A stretch of 45,306 nt of DNA from Mesorhizobium sp. (GCF_005063415.1 NZ_SUEG01000002.1:1-45306), one strand, 5' to 3'; counted from the stretch's first letter, positions 7,835-20,073 are shown. Numbers and translations are program-made. The notes: generated by a model from the letters alone, not told the origin.

Positions 7835-9619
7835 ATGCCACATTGCTTGGTGAGGAGCATCGACCGGATCGGGCGCTCGATGTTTGGTGACGTGAAGGCG
7901 AACTTTGCCGTCATGACGGCGCTGATAGCGCCATTCGCGCTGGGGCTGGCGGCCTTCGCTGTTGACGAAGGTTCGATCTACACGGAGCGCAGGGAAGCCC
8001 AGGCCATGACCGATCTGGCGGCGATCACCGCGGCATCGAACATCAACAATATGGAAGCCGCGGCAGTAACGACGCTCAGCGACAACCGAATGCCCGGCAT
8101 CACTGTTCAAAAGCCAGGTCAGACAATCGTTCCCACGGTTGGAAAAACCGTCGTGTCGGTCACCGGCGGCCGATACTCAGCGGTGTCCTCCGTTGGTGTC
8201 GACAAGCGCTTCGAGGCCGGTAAAACGCCTTACAACGCCGTTCGCGTCACTCTGCAAAAAATCCCCGCCCGGTATTTCGCCAGTTCGCTCATCCCTACTC
8301 CGGTTGTCGGCACCGAAGCCATTGCCAGCGTGACCCCGCAAGCGATGTTCTCGGTCGGGTCCAGGCTCCTCAGCGTCAATGGCGGCATCCTCAACGCGCT
8401 TCTCAGCAAGTTGCTGGGCGCCAACATCTCGCTCAGCGTCATGGACTACAACGCGCTGATCTCGGCCGATGTCAACGTGCTTTCGTTCGTCGATGCCCTT
8501 GCCGTGCAGTTGCAACTGACAGGTGTCAGCTATTCCGACGTGCTGGCGTCAAAAGCGACGGTAGGCCAGATCGCGACCGCCATGGCCAATGCGTCCGGGT
8601 CGGGCAGCGCCAGCAAACTTGTGCTGCAGACGATCGCGTCCAGGGCCACCAACACGGTCAAGATACCCCTCAATCATCTTGTCGATCTTGGCTCGATCGG
8701 CAAGCTCGGCCTCGGACAAAAGTCTCCTGGCTTTTCCGTCGACGCAAGCGCGATGGGCATGCTGGGTGCCGCCGCCTCGCTGGCCAATGGCTCAAACCAG
8801 GTCCAGGTCGATCTCGGCGCCACTATTCCGGGACTTACCTCCACCACGCTCGCCATCGCCATCGGTGAACCGATGCAATATTCACCCTGGCTGGCCGTCG
8901 GCGAAAAAGGCACCGTGGTGCGCACCGCGCAGACACGAATCAAGCTGGTCACCACAGTCGGCGTCGGCAATTCCAATCTCGGCGGCGGCATCAGTCTGCT
9001 GTCCGTCAACCTGCCTCTGCATGTCGAAGTCGCCTATGCGGAAGCTAAGCTAACCGACATCAGCTGCCCGACGGGCCGGCCGGATAGCATCAAGGTCTCG
9101 ATCGCCGCGCAGCCAGGCGTGGCCTCGCTGCACCTTGCCGCCAGGGACGCCGACAACAACCCATCGGCCTTCGCCGATTTCAACAATCCGCAGTCGTTCT
9201 CCGATGCCACGATTGCACAAGTAAGCGTGAAGCTTCTGCTGCTTACCCTCAATCTGCTCGATGTGAAGGGTTCTTCATCACTTGCCATCACCAACAACGA
9301 TCCGACCACATTGACGTTCGACAGCACCGATATCGCCAACAAGACGATAAAAACTGTCGCCACAAAAAACCTGACGCAATCGCTCACGACATCGTTGGTC
9401 AGCGGCCTCTCGCTCTCGGTCAATGCGCTGGGCCTCGGGCTGGACGTGACGGCCCTGCTCGGAACGGTGAAGCCGGCGGTGGTAACGGTTCTGAACGGCG
9501 TGACGGCGCCTGTCGACGCACTGGTCTATAACGTGCTTGCGGCGCTTGGTGTGCATGTGGGCGAGGCCGATGTGCGGGTTGTCGGCGCGACTTGCGGGCG
9601 CTCCGTGCTCGTTCAATGA
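7835..9619 (+). CDS. TadG-like pilus assembly / Flp-associated protein
   Basis: A 594-residue protein starting at an ATG 8 nt after a strong GGAGG (7822-7826). The N-terminus FGDVKANFAVMTALIAP followed by a hydrophobic span and a DEGSIYTERREAQAMTDLAA segment (about residues 14-65) is the conserved TadG/DUF2134-type head, related to TadE. The rest is a long exported region rich in Ala, Ser, Val, Thr and Leu with few charges. It has no von Willebrand A motif that I can recognise, although many TadG proteins carry one. The C-terminal third is repetitive in small hydrophobic residues. Translationally coupled to the tadE-like gene. The only close neighbour on the other side is the convergent alpha-glucosidase gene, 16 bp away. 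Confidence 0.7.
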   Translation: MPHCLVRSIDRIGRSMFGDVKANFAVMTALIAPFALGLAAFAVDEGSIYTERREAQAMTDLAAITAASNINNMEAAAVTTLSDNRMPGITVQKPGQTIVPTVGKTVVSVTGGRYSAVSSVGVDKRFEAGKTPYNAVRVTLQKIPARYFASSLIPTPVVGTEAIASVTPQAMFSVGSRLLSVNGGILNALLSKLLGANISLSVMDYNALISADVNVLSFVDALAVQLQLTGVSYSDVLASKATVGQIATAMANASGSGSASKLVLQTIASRATNTVKIPLNHLVDLGSIGKLGLGQKSPGFSVDASAMGMLGAAASLANGSNQVQVDLGATIPGLTSTTLAIAIGEPMQYSPWLAVGEKGTVVRTAQTRIKLVTTVGVGNSNLGGGISLLSVNLPLHVEVAYAEAKLTDISCPTGRPDSIKVSIAAQPGVASLHLAARDADNNPSAFADFNNPQSFSDATIAQVSVKLLLLTLNLLDVKGSSSLAITNNDPTTLTFDSTDIANKTIKTVATKNLTQSLTTSLVSGLSLSVNALGLGLDVTALLGTVKPAVVTVLNGVTAPVDALVYNVLAALGVHVGEADVRVVGATCGRSVLVQ

Positions 9620-9635
9620 GATGATGAAATAGAGC

Positions 9636-11264
9636 TCAGCCGATCCGGCCGAGGAAGCAGCCCAGCGGCGGCTGCGACAGAGTTCTTTCCTGCAAGACCC
9701 CGTCAGCACCGCCAAGATCTATCGGTTCTATCGCATCCAGATCCGGCGGCAATTGCCAACCGGCGGGCTCGTCGGCGAAATTGAAGACACAGAGCAGCTT
9801 TTCGTCACCGCCTTCGCGAATGAAAGCAAGGACGTCGCCTTCGGCATCGAGGAACCGAATCGAGCCTCGAACCAGCGCCGGATGCTGCTTGCGCAAGGCC
9901 AGCATCGCCCGGTAGCTCGCCAGGACGGATGTTTGCTCGCCGGCCTGGACGTCGACCGCCCGGGAGCGATGGCTTGCCGGGATTGGAAGCCACGGCTTGC
10001 CGGTCGAAAAGCCGGCATTGTCGGCGCCAGCATCCCAGACCATCGGCGTTCGGCACCCATCCCGCCCCTTGATTGCCGGCCAGAAGCGAACGCCGAAAGG
10101 ATCGCGCAAGTCCTCGAACGCCAGTTCGGCCTCCTCCAGCCCGAGCTCTTCGCCCTGATAGAGGCAGATCGATCCGCGCAGGCAGGAAAGCAGCGCGATC
10201 GAGAATTTCGCCACCCTGTCCGGATCGCCGCCCGGCCTTGTCCAGCGGCTGACATGGCGCACGACATCGTGGTTGGAGAACGCCCAGCAAACCCAGCCAT
10301 CGAACACCGTACTCTCGAAGGCCTCGACACAGCCACGCACATGCGCCGCCGAGAATTGCGGGCCGAGCAGGTCGAAGGTGTAGGACATTTGGAGCTTGTC
10401 GCCACCGCCGGTATAGGCGGCGAGTGTCTGCAACGAACGGGTTTCGTCGCCAATCTCGCCGACCGCGGCGCGGCCTTCATATTCGTCAAGCAAGGCCCGG
10501 AAGCGCCTGAGGAAAGCCAGATTTTCCGGCTGGCTCTTGTCGAACAGATGCTCCTGGTAAAGATAGGTGCTGGTTGCCGTATTGATGCCGGCGACGCTTT
10601 CCGCCAAAGGCGGGTTGCTGCGCAGCCAGCGGTCGTGGACATAGTAGTTGACCGTGTCCAGCCGAAACCCGTCGACGCCGCGGTCGAGCCAGAACCGCAC
10701 CGTTTCCAGCAAGGCGTCCTGCACCTGCGGATTGTGGAAATTAAGGTCCGGCTGCGAGGCCAGGAAATTATGCAGGTAATATTGCCTGCGCGTTGCGTCC
10801 CATTCCCAGGCGGGGCCGCCGAAAAGCGACAGCCAGTTGTTGGGGGCGGTGCCGTCGGGCTTCGCATCGGCCCAGACGTACCAGTCGGCCTTGGGGTTGT
10901 CACCGCTCGTGCGGCTTTCGATGAACCATTCGTGCCGATCCGACGAATGCGACAAGACCTGGTCGATGATCACCTTCAGGCCGAGCCGGTGCGCCTCGGC
11001 GATCATGGCGTCGAAGTCCTCGATCGTGCCGAACATCGGATCGACGGCGCGGTAATCCGAAACGTCGTAACCCATATCGGCCATCGGAGACTTGAAGAAA
11101 GGCGACAACCAGACCGCGTCGACACCGAGCGATGCGACATGGGCCAGCCTCGAGGTGATGCCGCTGAGATCGCCGCTGCCGTCGCCTGTCGTGTCCTGGA
11201 AGGAACGCGGGTAAATCTGGTAGATGACGCAGCCGCGCCACCTTTCGGCATTGTCAGCCATCAT
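9636..11264 (-). CDS. GH13 alpha-glucosidase / oligo-1,6-glucosidase type
   Basis: A 542-residue cytoplasmic glycoside hydrolase of family 13. Region I is IIDQVLSHSSDRH (about 101), the nucleophile region GVDGFRLDTVN (about 198), the acid/base glutamate in AAVGEIGDE (about 268), and region IV FSNHDVVRH (about 333). The QIYPRSFQDTTGDGSGDL start is typical of exo-acting alpha-glucosidases. It releases glucose from alpha-1,4 or alpha-1,6 linked oligosaccharides. It is the last gene of the glycogen operon and overlaps glgX by 11 nt, or by 8 nt if the second of two adjacent ATGs (11261) is used; GAGGAG precedes both. The overlap suggests it finishes maltodextrins released by GlgX and GlgP. Trehalose synthase is a less likely alternative given the length. 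Confidence 0.88.
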   Translation of the reverse strand: MMADNAERWRGCVIYQIYPRSFQDTTGDGSGDLSGITSRLAHVASLGVDAVWLSPFFKSPMADMGYDVSDYRAVDPMFGTIEDFDAMIAEAHRLGLKVIIDQVLSHSSDRHEWFIESRTSGDNPKADWYVWADAKPDGTAPNNWLSLFGGPAWEWDATRRQYYLHNFLASQPDLNFHNPQVQDALLETVRFWLDRGVDGFRLDTVNYYVHDRWLRSNPPLAESVAGINTATSTYLYQEHLFDKSQPENLAFLRRFRALLDEYEGRAAVGEIGDETRSLQTLAAYTGGGDKLQMSYTFDLLGPQFSAAHVRGCVEAFESTVFDGWVCWAFSNHDVVRHVSRWTRPGGDPDRVAKFSIALLSCLRGSICLYQGEELGLEEAELAFEDLRDPFGVRFWPAIKGRDGCRTPMVWDAGADNAGFSTGKPWLPIPASHRSRAVDVQAGEQTSVLASYRAMLALRKQHPALVRGSIRFLDAEGDVLAFIREGGDEKLLCVFNFADEPAGWQLPPDLDAIEPIDLGGADGVLQERTLSQPPLGCFLGRIG

Positions 11265-13260
11265 GGCTCTCCTCTGCGCCCGCCTGCGCGGTCCTGCGTT
11301 CGATCATGAACATGACCGTTCGCCCAGGCACCGGCCGTGAGATATCGCCAGAATTCGTTTCGATGGCTGGGCGCCAATGAAAACCCGCCCGTTCCGGCAG
11401 CGTGAACATGCAGGCCCGGCGGTCGCCATTGATGATCACTGCAAGGCGACTGTTCTCACGGCTACCGAGAAGCATGACCAGCCGGTGCCGCCTGGCATCG
11501 TGCCAGGCTGCCTCGTCGAGCGTCACGCCGGTTTCAGTCAGCCAGGCAACGTCTGGCATTTCCGAGCCGGCCGCTGGCTCGCCGGTGAGAAAGCTTGCGT
11601 CCAAAAGCGCCGGCACGGCACGACGCATCTTGGCGAGCAGAACGGTGTACTGCTCGAGCGCCTGGTCGCGCCCGGCCCAGTCGAGCCAGGTGATGTCATT
11701 GTCCTGCGCGTAGGCGTTGTTGTTGCCGCGTTGCGTGCGGCCGAACTCGTCGCCGGCCGTCAGCATGATCGTGCCGCGCGAGGCAAAGAGCGTCGCCAGC
11801 AGCGCGCACAGGTCATCGAAACGGGCCGTAACGATCGCGCGGTCGTCGGCCTGGCCCTCGACGCCACTGTTCCAGGACAGGTCGTCGTCGTGACCATCGC
11901 GGTTCTGTTCGCCATTGGCCTCGTTGTGCTTGTGCTCATAGGCAACGATATCGGCCAGCGTCATGCCGTCATGTGCAGCGATGAAATTGACGCTGCGGCT
12001 CGTTGTCTGGCCTGCTTTGGAAAAGACGTCGGACGAACCGGTAAGCCGCGTCGCCAGCGTGCCGATCATGCCGCCGTCGCCGCGCCAGAAGCGGCGGATA
12101 TCGTCACGGTATCTGTCGTTCCATTCGAGGAAGGGCGGCGGAAAATTGCCGAGCTGATAGCCATCCGGTCCGATGTTCCAGGGCTCGGCGACCAGCACCC
12201 GGTCGCCAAGAACAGGGTCGTTGCGAATGGCGTTCAGCAGCGGCGCATCAGCGTCGAAAACGCCGTCAACGCGGCCGAGGATCGGCGCCAGATCAAAGCG
12301 GAACCCGTCGACACCGGCGCGCTGGGCAAAGTGACGAAGTGCGTCGAGGACCATTTCCCGGACGACAGGATGGTCGCAGGCGAGCGTATTGCCGGTTCCG
12401 GTGTCATTGACCAGAGCGCCGTCGGCCTCGTGCCGGTAGTAGGCGCGGTTGTCGAGCCCGCGCAGCGACAATGTCGGGCCGAGCCGGTCGCTTTCGCCGG
12501 TGTGGTTGAACACCAGGTCGAGGATGGTGCCGATGCCGGCCTCACGCAGCGCGGCAACCGTGGCGCGCAACTCGGCCAGACCACCGGGCGCCAGTCGCGG
12601 ATCGAGCGCCATGAAGGTCACGGGATTATAACCCCAGGCGTTGCGCAGACCGAGCGGCGGCAAATGCCGTTCGTCGATCGATGCAGTCACCGGCATCAAC
12701 TCAATGGCTGCGACGCCGAGTTTTTGCAGGTGCTCGATAACAAGGGGATGAGCGAGGGCTGCAATGGTGCCGCGTTGCTTCTCGGGAATGTCCGGATGCA
12801 GCTTTGTGAAGGCGCGTACCGGCACTTCGTAGATGAGGCCGCCGGACCGAAACAAAGGCGGCAAGGCGGGCAAGGGTTCGGGCAAGGCGCCAGCAATGGC
12901 CTTCGGCATCAGCGACGCCGTGTCGGCCCCATTGCCCCGGCGCGCGGCCAGCCGGCCGTCATAGGCATAGGGCCTGTCGATCTCGACGGCATAGGGATCG
13001 GCCAGCAGCTTGTCGGGATCGAACCAGAGACCGTGTTCCGGCGCGTAGTCGCCGTCGGCGCGGAACCCGTATCGGGTGCCGGCAGCGAGACCGGCAACAA
13101 AAAGCGTATGCACGCGGTCGCCCTCGGGCCGGAGTTCAAGCCGGTCGATCTCGCGGTTGCCGTGTTCGTCGAAAATCGAGACCCAGATGCGCCGAGCCGA
13201 CGAGGACCATGCGGCGAAGCGGATACCTTCCTTGGTGATGGTTGCGCCGAGCTGGCTCAC
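11254..13260 (-). CDS. glgX: glycogen debranching enzyme GlgX
   Basis: A 668-residue GH13 isoamylase-type enzyme that cuts alpha-1,6 branches of phosphorylase-limit glycogen. An N-terminal CBM48-like domain (about 1-110, with FAAWSSSARRIWVSIFD) precedes the catalytic barrel. Catalytic motifs: LDLVFNHTGE, GVDGFRFDLAPILGR with the nucleophile aspartate, VLVAEPWNIGP with the acid/base glutamate, and AAHDGMTL. These are characteristic of GlgX. It lies downstream of pgm, after a 217-bp gap occupied by a long inverted repeat, and overlaps the alpha-glucosidase gene. Length is within the family range. Confidence 0.93.
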   Translation of the reverse strand: MSQLGATITKEGIRFAAWSSSARRIWVSIFDEHGNREIDRLELRPEGDRVHTLFVAGLAAGTRYGFRADGDYAPEHGLWFDPDKLLADPYAVEIDRPYAYDGRLAARRGNGADTASLMPKAIAGALPEPLPALPPLFRSGGLIYEVPVRAFTKLHPDIPEKQRGTIAALAHPLVIEHLQKLGVAAIELMPVTASIDERHLPPLGLRNAWGYNPVTFMALDPRLAPGGLAELRATVAALREAGIGTILDLVFNHTGESDRLGPTLSLRGLDNRAYYRHEADGALVNDTGTGNTLACDHPVVREMVLDALRHFAQRAGVDGFRFDLAPILGRVDGVFDADAPLLNAIRNDPVLGDRVLVAEPWNIGPDGYQLGNFPPPFLEWNDRYRDDIRRFWRGDGGMIGTLATRLTGSSDVFSKAGQTTSRSVNFIAAHDGMTLADIVAYEHKHNEANGEQNRDGHDDDLSWNSGVEGQADDRAIVTARFDDLCALLATLFASRGTIMLTAGDEFGRTQRGNNNAYAQDNDITWLDWAGRDQALEQYTVLLAKMRRAVPALLDASFLTGEPAAGSEMPDVAWLTETGVTLDEAAWHDARRHRLVMLLGSRENSRLAVIINGDRRACMFTLPERAGFHWRPAIETNSGDISRPVPGRTVMFMIERRTAQAGAEESHDG

Positions 13261-13311
13261 GCGCGCTCACTGCAGCAGGTCGTAGACAGTTTGAGGCGTT
13301 GCCAGGTTAGC

Positions 13312-13460
13312 TCCCCCTTCTCCCCTTGTGGGAGAAGGTGTCGCCGAAGGGGATGGATGAGGGGTGCTCCAGCTTGGCGCGGACGGCATTCCTTCCAACA
13401 CCCCTCATCCGTCTCGGCGCTTCGCGCCGATCCACCTTCTCCCACAAGGGGAGAAGGAAA
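13312..13460. repeat. long nested inverted repeat between pgm and glgX
   Basis: The left arm (about 13316-13366) and right arm (about 13399-13457) are imperfect reverse complements. Each outer end is itself a palindrome: CCTTCTCCCC-ttg-TGGGAGAAGG at 13316-13338 and its counterpart at 13435-13457. The inner parts GGATGAGGGGTG and CACCCCTCATCC pair across the centre, and CGGCGCttcGCGCCG forms a side hairpin. This 'ccttctccccttgtgggagaagg..atgaggg' wording is a common dispersed palindrome in Mesorhizobium-like genomes. In the glg transcript it could fold into a large stem and separate glgX and the alpha-glucosidase from upstream expression. It lacks a U-tract and so is not called a terminator. 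Confidence 0.75.
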
Positions 13461-13477
13461 GGCGCGCCGCTCCAAGC

Positions 13478-15109
<1,632 letters not shown>

Positions 15110-16555
15110 TCAGGCAGCCCTTTTCGAAAGCAGCAAGCGATAGAGTTCGACATATTTTTCGGCGCTTTTGTCCCACGACACGTCGGCCTTCATGCCTTGC
15201 CGCTGCATCGACGTCCACACCGCGGGATTGGCATGCGCCTCGACAAGGCGGCGGACGGCGTGCAGCAAGGCGCCGGCATTGGCGGGGGCAAACTGGAAAC
15301 CGGTCGCCACACCGGCCGAGATGGCGGCTTCGTTGGCATCGATGACCGTGTCGGCAAGGCCGCCGGTGCGGGCGACGACCGGCACACAGCCATAGCGCAG
15401 GCCGTAAAGCTGTGTCAGCCCGCAAGGTTCGAAGCGCGACGGGATGATGATGGCGTCGCAGCCGCCCTGCATAGTGTGGGAGAGTCCCTCGTCATAGCCG
15501 ACGACGACGCCGATGCGACCACGATGGCGGGCTGCGGCGGCAAGCAACGCGCCTTCCAGCCCAGCGTCGCCAGACCCAAGGATTGCCAGCCGTGCACCTG
15601 CCGCGACAATGCCATCGACGGCCGCCGCCAGTATGTCCATGCCCTTTTGCCAGGTCAGCCGGCTGACGACGCAGACGATCGGGCTATCATCGCGATCGAG
15701 GCTGAAACGGTCCTCGACCGCGGCCTTGTTGGGCATTCGCGCCTTAAGCGTCTTTGCCGTGTAATTGGAGACCAGATGCTTGTCGGTTTCCGGGTTCCAG
15801 ATCTCGGTATCGATGCCGTTGACGATGCCATGGAGATCGACGGAGCGCATGTTGATCAGGCCGTCGAGGCCCATGCCGAATTCGGGCAAGCGGATTTCCT
15901 GCGCATAGGTAGGACTGACCGTGGTGATCGCCCAGGCGGCCTGCAGGCCGGCCTTGAGGAAGCCGACGCCGCCATAATATTCGACGCCGTCGAGCGCCAT
16001 CGCCGGTGCCGGCAGGCCAAGCTCGCCAAAAATGCCGGCGCCGAACTGGCCCTGGAAGGCGAGGTTGTGCACGGTGATCATCGACGGCGTGCCGACCGCC
16101 TTGCCGTAGCGCATGTAGGCGAGCGTCATCGCCGACTGCCAGTCATGGGCATGGACGATATCGGGCAGGTAGCCTGAGATCGCGCCGCCGGCAATATCAC
16201 CGCCTACCTGGCTCAAGGCCGCGAACCGCCGCCAATTGTCCGGCCAATCGGCGCCGGTCGCGTTGCCGTATGGGCCGCCGGGGCGGTCGAAAAGATGCGG
16301 CGCGTCAAGCACGAACAGGTCGAGCCCGGCGATCTGGACGGCATGCACCGAAGCCTTGCCGCCCTGCAGCAATGAATATTGCTGAACCGCCTTCTTTTTC
16401 CTGAAGGCGCCCATCACCTGGGGATAGCCGGGGACGAGCGTGCGCATGGTGACGCCGTTGCCGGCCAACGCTACGGGCAAGGCGCCAGTCACGTCGGCGA
16501 GCCCTCCGGTCTTGACCAGCGGAAAGATCTCGGGCGCCACCGACAGAACCTGCAT
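15110..16555 (-). CDS. glgA: glycogen synthase (ADP-glucose type)
   Basis: A 481-residue GT5 glucosyltransferase that extends alpha-1,4-glucan from ADP-glucose. The N-terminal ADP-glucose motif KTGGLADV (about residues 15-22) and the C-terminal counterpart [11 protein letters not shown] (about 395) are both present, as is the catalytic-site [11 protein letters not shown] segment (about 135) and the nucleotide-binding [12 protein letters not shown] stretch (about 297). [17 protein letters not shown] carries the conserved glutamate near 375. The start ATG follows glgC by 3 nt. Length is normal. Confidence 0.95.
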   Translation of the reverse strand: MQVLSVAPEIFPLVKTGGLADVTGALPVALAGNGVTMRTLVPGYPQVMGAFRKKKAVQQYSLLQGGKASVHAVQIAGLDLFVLDAPHLFDRPGGPYGNATGADWPDNWRRFAALSQVGGDIAGGAISGYLPDIVHAHDWQSAMTLAYMRYGKAVGTPSMITVHNLAFQGQFGAGIFGELGLPAPAMALDGVEYYGGVGFLKAGLQAAWAITTVSPTYAQEIRLPEFGMGLDGLINMRSVDLHGIVNGIDTEIWNPETDKHLVSNYTAKTLKARMPNKAAVEDRFSLDRDDSPIVCVVSRLTWQKGMDILAAAVDGIVAAGARLAILGSGDAGLEGALLAAAARHRGRIGVVVGYDEGLSHTMQGGCDAIIIPSRFEPCGLTQLYGLRYGCVPVVARTGGLADTVIDANEAAISAGVATGFQFAPANAGALLHAVRRLVEAHANPAVWTSMQRQGMKADVSWDKSAEKYVELYRLLLSKRAA

Positions 16556-16558
16556 GCA

Positions 16559-17824
16559 CTACGATCCCAGCCTGTTGATCATGTCCTGCGTGACGAGGCA
16601 GATGCCTTTTTCCGAAACGCGGAAACGCTTGGCGTCGAGGACAGGATCCTCGCCGACCACCAGCCCCTCCGGGATCCTGACGCCGTGATCGATGACCACG
16701 CGCTTCAGCCTGGCGTTGCGGCCGACATGGACGTCGGGCAGCATGACGACCTCCTCCAGCGTCGAATAGGAATTGATGCGCGCGCCGGTGAAGATCAGGC
16801 TTCGCTTCAGCGAAGCGCCCGAAACGATGCAATCGCCCGACACGAGAGACGACACGGCCGACCCGCGGCGGCCATCCTCGTCATGCACGAACTTTGCCGG
16901 CGGCTTCAACTCGGCGTAAGTCCAGATCGGCCAGTCGCGGTCGTAGAGGTCGAGTTCCGGCGTGATGTCGGTCAGGTCGATATTGGCCTCCCAATAGGCG
17001 TCGACCGTGCCGACGTCGCGCCAATAGGCCTCGTTCTCGGCGGTCGAGCGCACGCAGGATTTGGCGAAGCGATGCGCGATCGCCTTTCCGTGCTCGACGA
17101 TGTAGGGGATGATGTCCTTGCCGAAGTCGCGGCTCGAGCCGGGCTCTGCCGCATCGCGACGCAATTGCTCCATCAGGAACTTGGTCTTGAACACATAGAT
17201 GCCCATCGAGGCCAGCGCAAAATCCGGCTTGTCGGGAATGCCCGGCGGATCGGCGGGCTTTTCGATGAAGGAGATGATGGTGTCCTTGGGGTCGACATGC
17301 ATGACGCCGAAACCGGTGGCTTCCATGCGCGGCACTTCGAGGCAGCCGACTGTGACGTCGGCGCCGGCCTCGACATGCTGGCGCAGCATCAATTCGTAGT
17401 CCATTTTGTAGATATGGTCGCCGGCCAGGATGACCATGTATTCCGGCCCATAGGCCTCGATGATGTCGATGTTCTGGTACACGGCATCGGCTGTGCCCTC
17501 ATACCACTGTGTTTCCGACACACGCTGGCTGGCCGGCAAAATGTCGAAGCTCTCGTTGCGCTCGGGCCGCAGGAAGTTCCAACCGCGCTGCAGATGGCGG
17601 ATCAGCGAATGCGCCTTGTACTGGGTAGCGACGCCGAGGCGGCGGATACCGGAATTGAGCGCATTGGAGAGCGCGAAATCGATGATGCGGGTCTTGCCGC
17701 CGAAATAGACCGCCGGCTTGGCGCGGCGGTCGGTCAGTTCCTTGAGCCGGCTGCCACGGCCGCCGGCCAGCACATAAGCCATGGCGTCGCGTGCCAGCGG
17801 CTGTGTTCGTTTTATTTCAGCCAT
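16559..17824 (-). CDS. glgC: glucose-1-phosphate adenylyltransferase
   Basis: A 421-residue ADP-glucose pyrophosphorylase, the committed step of glycogen synthesis. The N-terminal nucleotidyltransferase motif [13 protein letters not shown] with [15 protein letters not shown] (about residues 26-58) is intact. [12 protein letters not shown] (about 111), the Asp-containing [13 protein letters not shown] and the glucose-1-phosphate loop FIEKP follow. The C-terminal left-handed beta-helix (about 300-421) provides allosteric contacts; rhizobial homologues are activated by fructose 6-phosphate and pyruvate. Ribosome site GGGAGGA precedes the ATG. 35 bp separate it from glgB. Confidence 0.95.
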   Translation of the reverse strand: MAEIKRTQPLARDAMAYVLAGGRGSRLKELTDRRAKPAVYFGGKTRIIDFALSNALNSGIRRLGVATQYKAHSLIRHLQRGWNFLRPERNESFDILPASQRVSETQWYEGTADAVYQNIDIIEAYGPEYMVILAGDHIYKMDYELMLRQHVEAGADVTVGCLEVPRMEATGFGVMHVDPKDTIISFIEKPADPPGIPDKPDFALASMGIYVFKTKFLMEQLRRDAAEPGSSRDFGKDIIPYIVEHGKAIAHRFAKSCVRSTAENEAYWRDVGTVDAYWEANIDLTDITPELDLYDRDWPIWTYAELKPPAKFVHDEDGRRGSAVSSLVSGDCIVSGASLKRSLIFTGARINSYSTLEEVVMLPDVHVGRNARLKRVVIDHGVRIPEGLVVGEDPVLDAKRFRVSEKGICLVTQDMINRLGS

Positions 17825-17859
17825 TCCAATCCTCCCAGGTTAGATGCTCCAGACATAGC

Positions 17860-20073
17860 TCAGTCCGGGACGAATTCGAGCATGATCGTCGACAGCGGCG
17901 GCAAAAGCATCGTCGCCGAAATGCCTCCTCCTTCCGCCCGAGCCTCGACGCCGCCGCTATTGCCCTTGCCGGAACCGCCATAGTCCGTGGCATCGGTGTT
18001 GATGATCTCGCGCCATTTTCCGGCCTGCGGCAACGGCACGCGGTAATTATCGCGCGGCACCGGCGTGAAGTTGGAAATGACGGCGACCGGATTGCCGCCC
18101 GGCGCGCTGCGTAGCCAGGCAAATACCGAGTTCGCGCTGTCGTCGACGATCAGCCAGGAAAAGCCCTCCGGCTCGCAGTCGCGGGCATGCAGCGCCGGGC
18201 GCGAGCGGTAGAGATAGTTGAGGTCGCGCACCGTCTGCCAGACGCCGCGGTGAAGCCGAAAATCGAGCAGGTTCCAGTCGAGCGCGCGCGCCTCGCTCCA
18301 CTCGCGGCGCTGTGCGAACTCCTGGCCCATGAACAACAGCTTCTTGCCGGGATAGCCCCACATGAAGGCGTAATAGGCGCGCAGCGTCGCGAATTTCTGC
18401 CAGTCGTCGCCGGCCATCTTGTTGAGCAGCGTGCCCTTGCCGTGCACCACTTCGTCATGGGACAGCGGCAGCACGAAATTCTCGCTGAAGGCGTAGACCA
18501 GGCCGAAGGTGATGTCGTTGTGGTGATGCTTGCGGAAGATCGGCTCCTTGGAGAAATATTCCAAAGTGTCGTGCATGAAGCCCATGTTCCATTTGAAACC
18601 GAAGCCCAGTCCGCCTTCATGCACCGGCTGCGAGACTTTCGGCCACGAGGTCGATTCCTCGGCGATGGTCATCACACCCGGATGGTGGCCGTAGACCTCC
18701 TTGTTCATACGCTGCAGGAAGCTGACCGCTTCGAGGTTCTCGCGCCCGCCCTTCTCGTTGGGAATCCATTCACCGGCCTTGCGCGAATAATCGAGATAAA
18801 GCATCGAGGCGACCGCATCGACGCGCAGACCGTCGACGTGATATTTCTCTGCCCAGAACAGCGCATTGTTGACGAGAAACGAGACCACCTCGCGACGACC
18901 GAAATTGTAGATCGCGGTGTTCCAGTCGGGATGGAAGCCCTTGCGCGGGTCGGCATGCTCATAGAGCGCGGTACCGTCGAACTTTGCCAGACCGTGTTCG
19001 TCAACCGGGAAATGCGCCGGCACCCAGTCGAGGATGACGCCGATGCCTGCTCGGTGGGCACCGTCGACGAAGCGGGCAAAACCGTCCGGATCGCCAAAGC
19101 GGGCAGTCGGCGCATAGAGACCGGTCGTCTGGTAGCCCCAGGACGGGTCATAGGGGTGCTCGGAGATCGGCATGAATTCGATGTGGGTAAAACCGGTCTC
19201 GACCACGTAAGGGATCAGCCTGTCGGCGAGCTCGTCCCACGACAGGAAGCTGCCGTCGTCGTGAAGCCGCCATGACCCGGCATGGACCTCGTAGATCGAT
19301 ACGGCTTCGCGCCTGTGGTCGGCATTGCGCCAGTAGTTCCGGTGCGCCTCGTCGCCCCATTCATGCGCCGGCGGCAATGCCGTCACCGAGGCGGTGGCCG
19401 GGCGCAATTCGGACTTGAAGGCGAACGGATCTGCCTTGAGCGGCAATCTCACGCCATCCCGCCTGATGATCTCGTACTTATACGGGCGGCCAGCGCCGAT
19501 GTCGGGAATGAATAGCTCCCAGATGCCGGTGTCGCGGCGGTCGCGCATGGTGTGTCTGCGGCCGTCCCACTCGTTGAAGTCGCCGACCACCGAGACGCGC
19601 CTTGCATTGGGCGCCCACACGGCGAAATGCACACCCGATGCACCTTCATGGTCGATGAGATGGGCGCCGAGCTTGTCGAACAGCCTGAGATGCGATCCTT
19701 CGGCGATGTAATAATCGTCCAGCGGGCCGAGCACGGGGCCGAAGGAATATGGATCGGTCAGCCACCAGTCACCGCCGGAATTCCTGGCGTGATAGCGCAG
19801 CGGCTGGCGTTTGCGCAGCGACAGTTTGCCCTCGAAGAAGCCGCGATCGTCGCGTCTCGACAGCTCGCCGGCCTTCTTGCCGGTCAGCGTATAGGCGGTG
19901 ACGAACTCGGCATGAGGGACGAAGCAGCGGCCGACAAAGCCCTTCCCCGCCTCATGCACGCCAAGCACTGCGAAGGGGTCGCCATGCGTGCCGGCGACAA
20001 TCGCCGCGACATCGCCGGCTGGCGCCAGTCCGTCCGGCCCGCTTGTCGCAACGGTCGCGCGCGGCTTGCTCAT
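17860..20073 (-). CDS. glgB: 1,4-alpha-glucan branching enzyme
   Basis: A 737-residue GH13 branching enzyme from the ATG at 20073, preceded by GAGGAGGG. The open frame extends to 20157, but that part has no ribosome site and no family match. A rhizobial-type N-terminal extension (about 1-115) and a CBM48 domain (about 120-215) precede the barrel. Catalytic segments: [28 protein letters not shown] with the nucleophile, [12 protein letters not shown] with the acid/base, and [11 protein letters not shown]. It introduces alpha-1,6 branches. Normal length for the long GlgB form. Confidence 0.95.
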   Translation of the reverse strand: MSKPRATVATSGPDGLAPAGDVAAIVAGTHGDPFAVLGVHEAGKGFVGRCFVPHAEFVTAYTLTGKKAGELSRRDDRGFFEGKLSLRKRQPLRYHARNSGGDWWLTDPYSFGPVLGPLDDYYIAEGSHLRLFDKLGAHLIDHEGASGVHFAVWAPNARRVSVVGDFNEWDGRRHTMRDRRDTGIWELFIPDIGAGRPYKYEIIRRDGVRLPLKADPFAFKSELRPATASVTALPPAHEWGDEAHRNYWRNADHRREAVSIYEVHAGSWRLHDDGSFLSWDELADRLIPYVVETGFTHIEFMPISEHPYDPSWGYQTTGLYAPTARFGDPDGFARFVDGAHRAGIGVILDWVPAHFPVDEHGLAKFDGTALYEHADPRKGFHPDWNTAIYNFGRREVVSFLVNNALFWAEKYHVDGLRVDAVASMLYLDYSRKAGEWIPNEKGGRENLEAVSFLQRMNKEVYGHHPGVMTIAEESTSWPKVSQPVHEGGLGFGFKWNMGFMHDTLEYFSKEPIFRKHHHNDITFGLVYAFSENFVLPLSHDEVVHGKGTLLNKMAGDDWQKFATLRAYYAFMWGYPGKKLLFMGQEFAQRREWSEARALDWNLLDFRLHRGVWQTVRDLNYLYRSRPALHARDCEPEGFSWLIVDDSANSVFAWLRSAPGGNPVAVISNFTPVPRDNYRVPLPQAGKWREIINTDATDYGGSGKGNSGGVEARAEGGGISATMLLPPLSTIMLEFVPD

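Noticed and set aside
13316..13457. CRISPR array or insertion sequence as an explanation for the repeated CCTTCTCCC blocks
   Set aside because: There are only two copies, in inverted orientation with no regular spacers, and no transposase or cas gene is nearby. A dispersed palindrome is the better fit.
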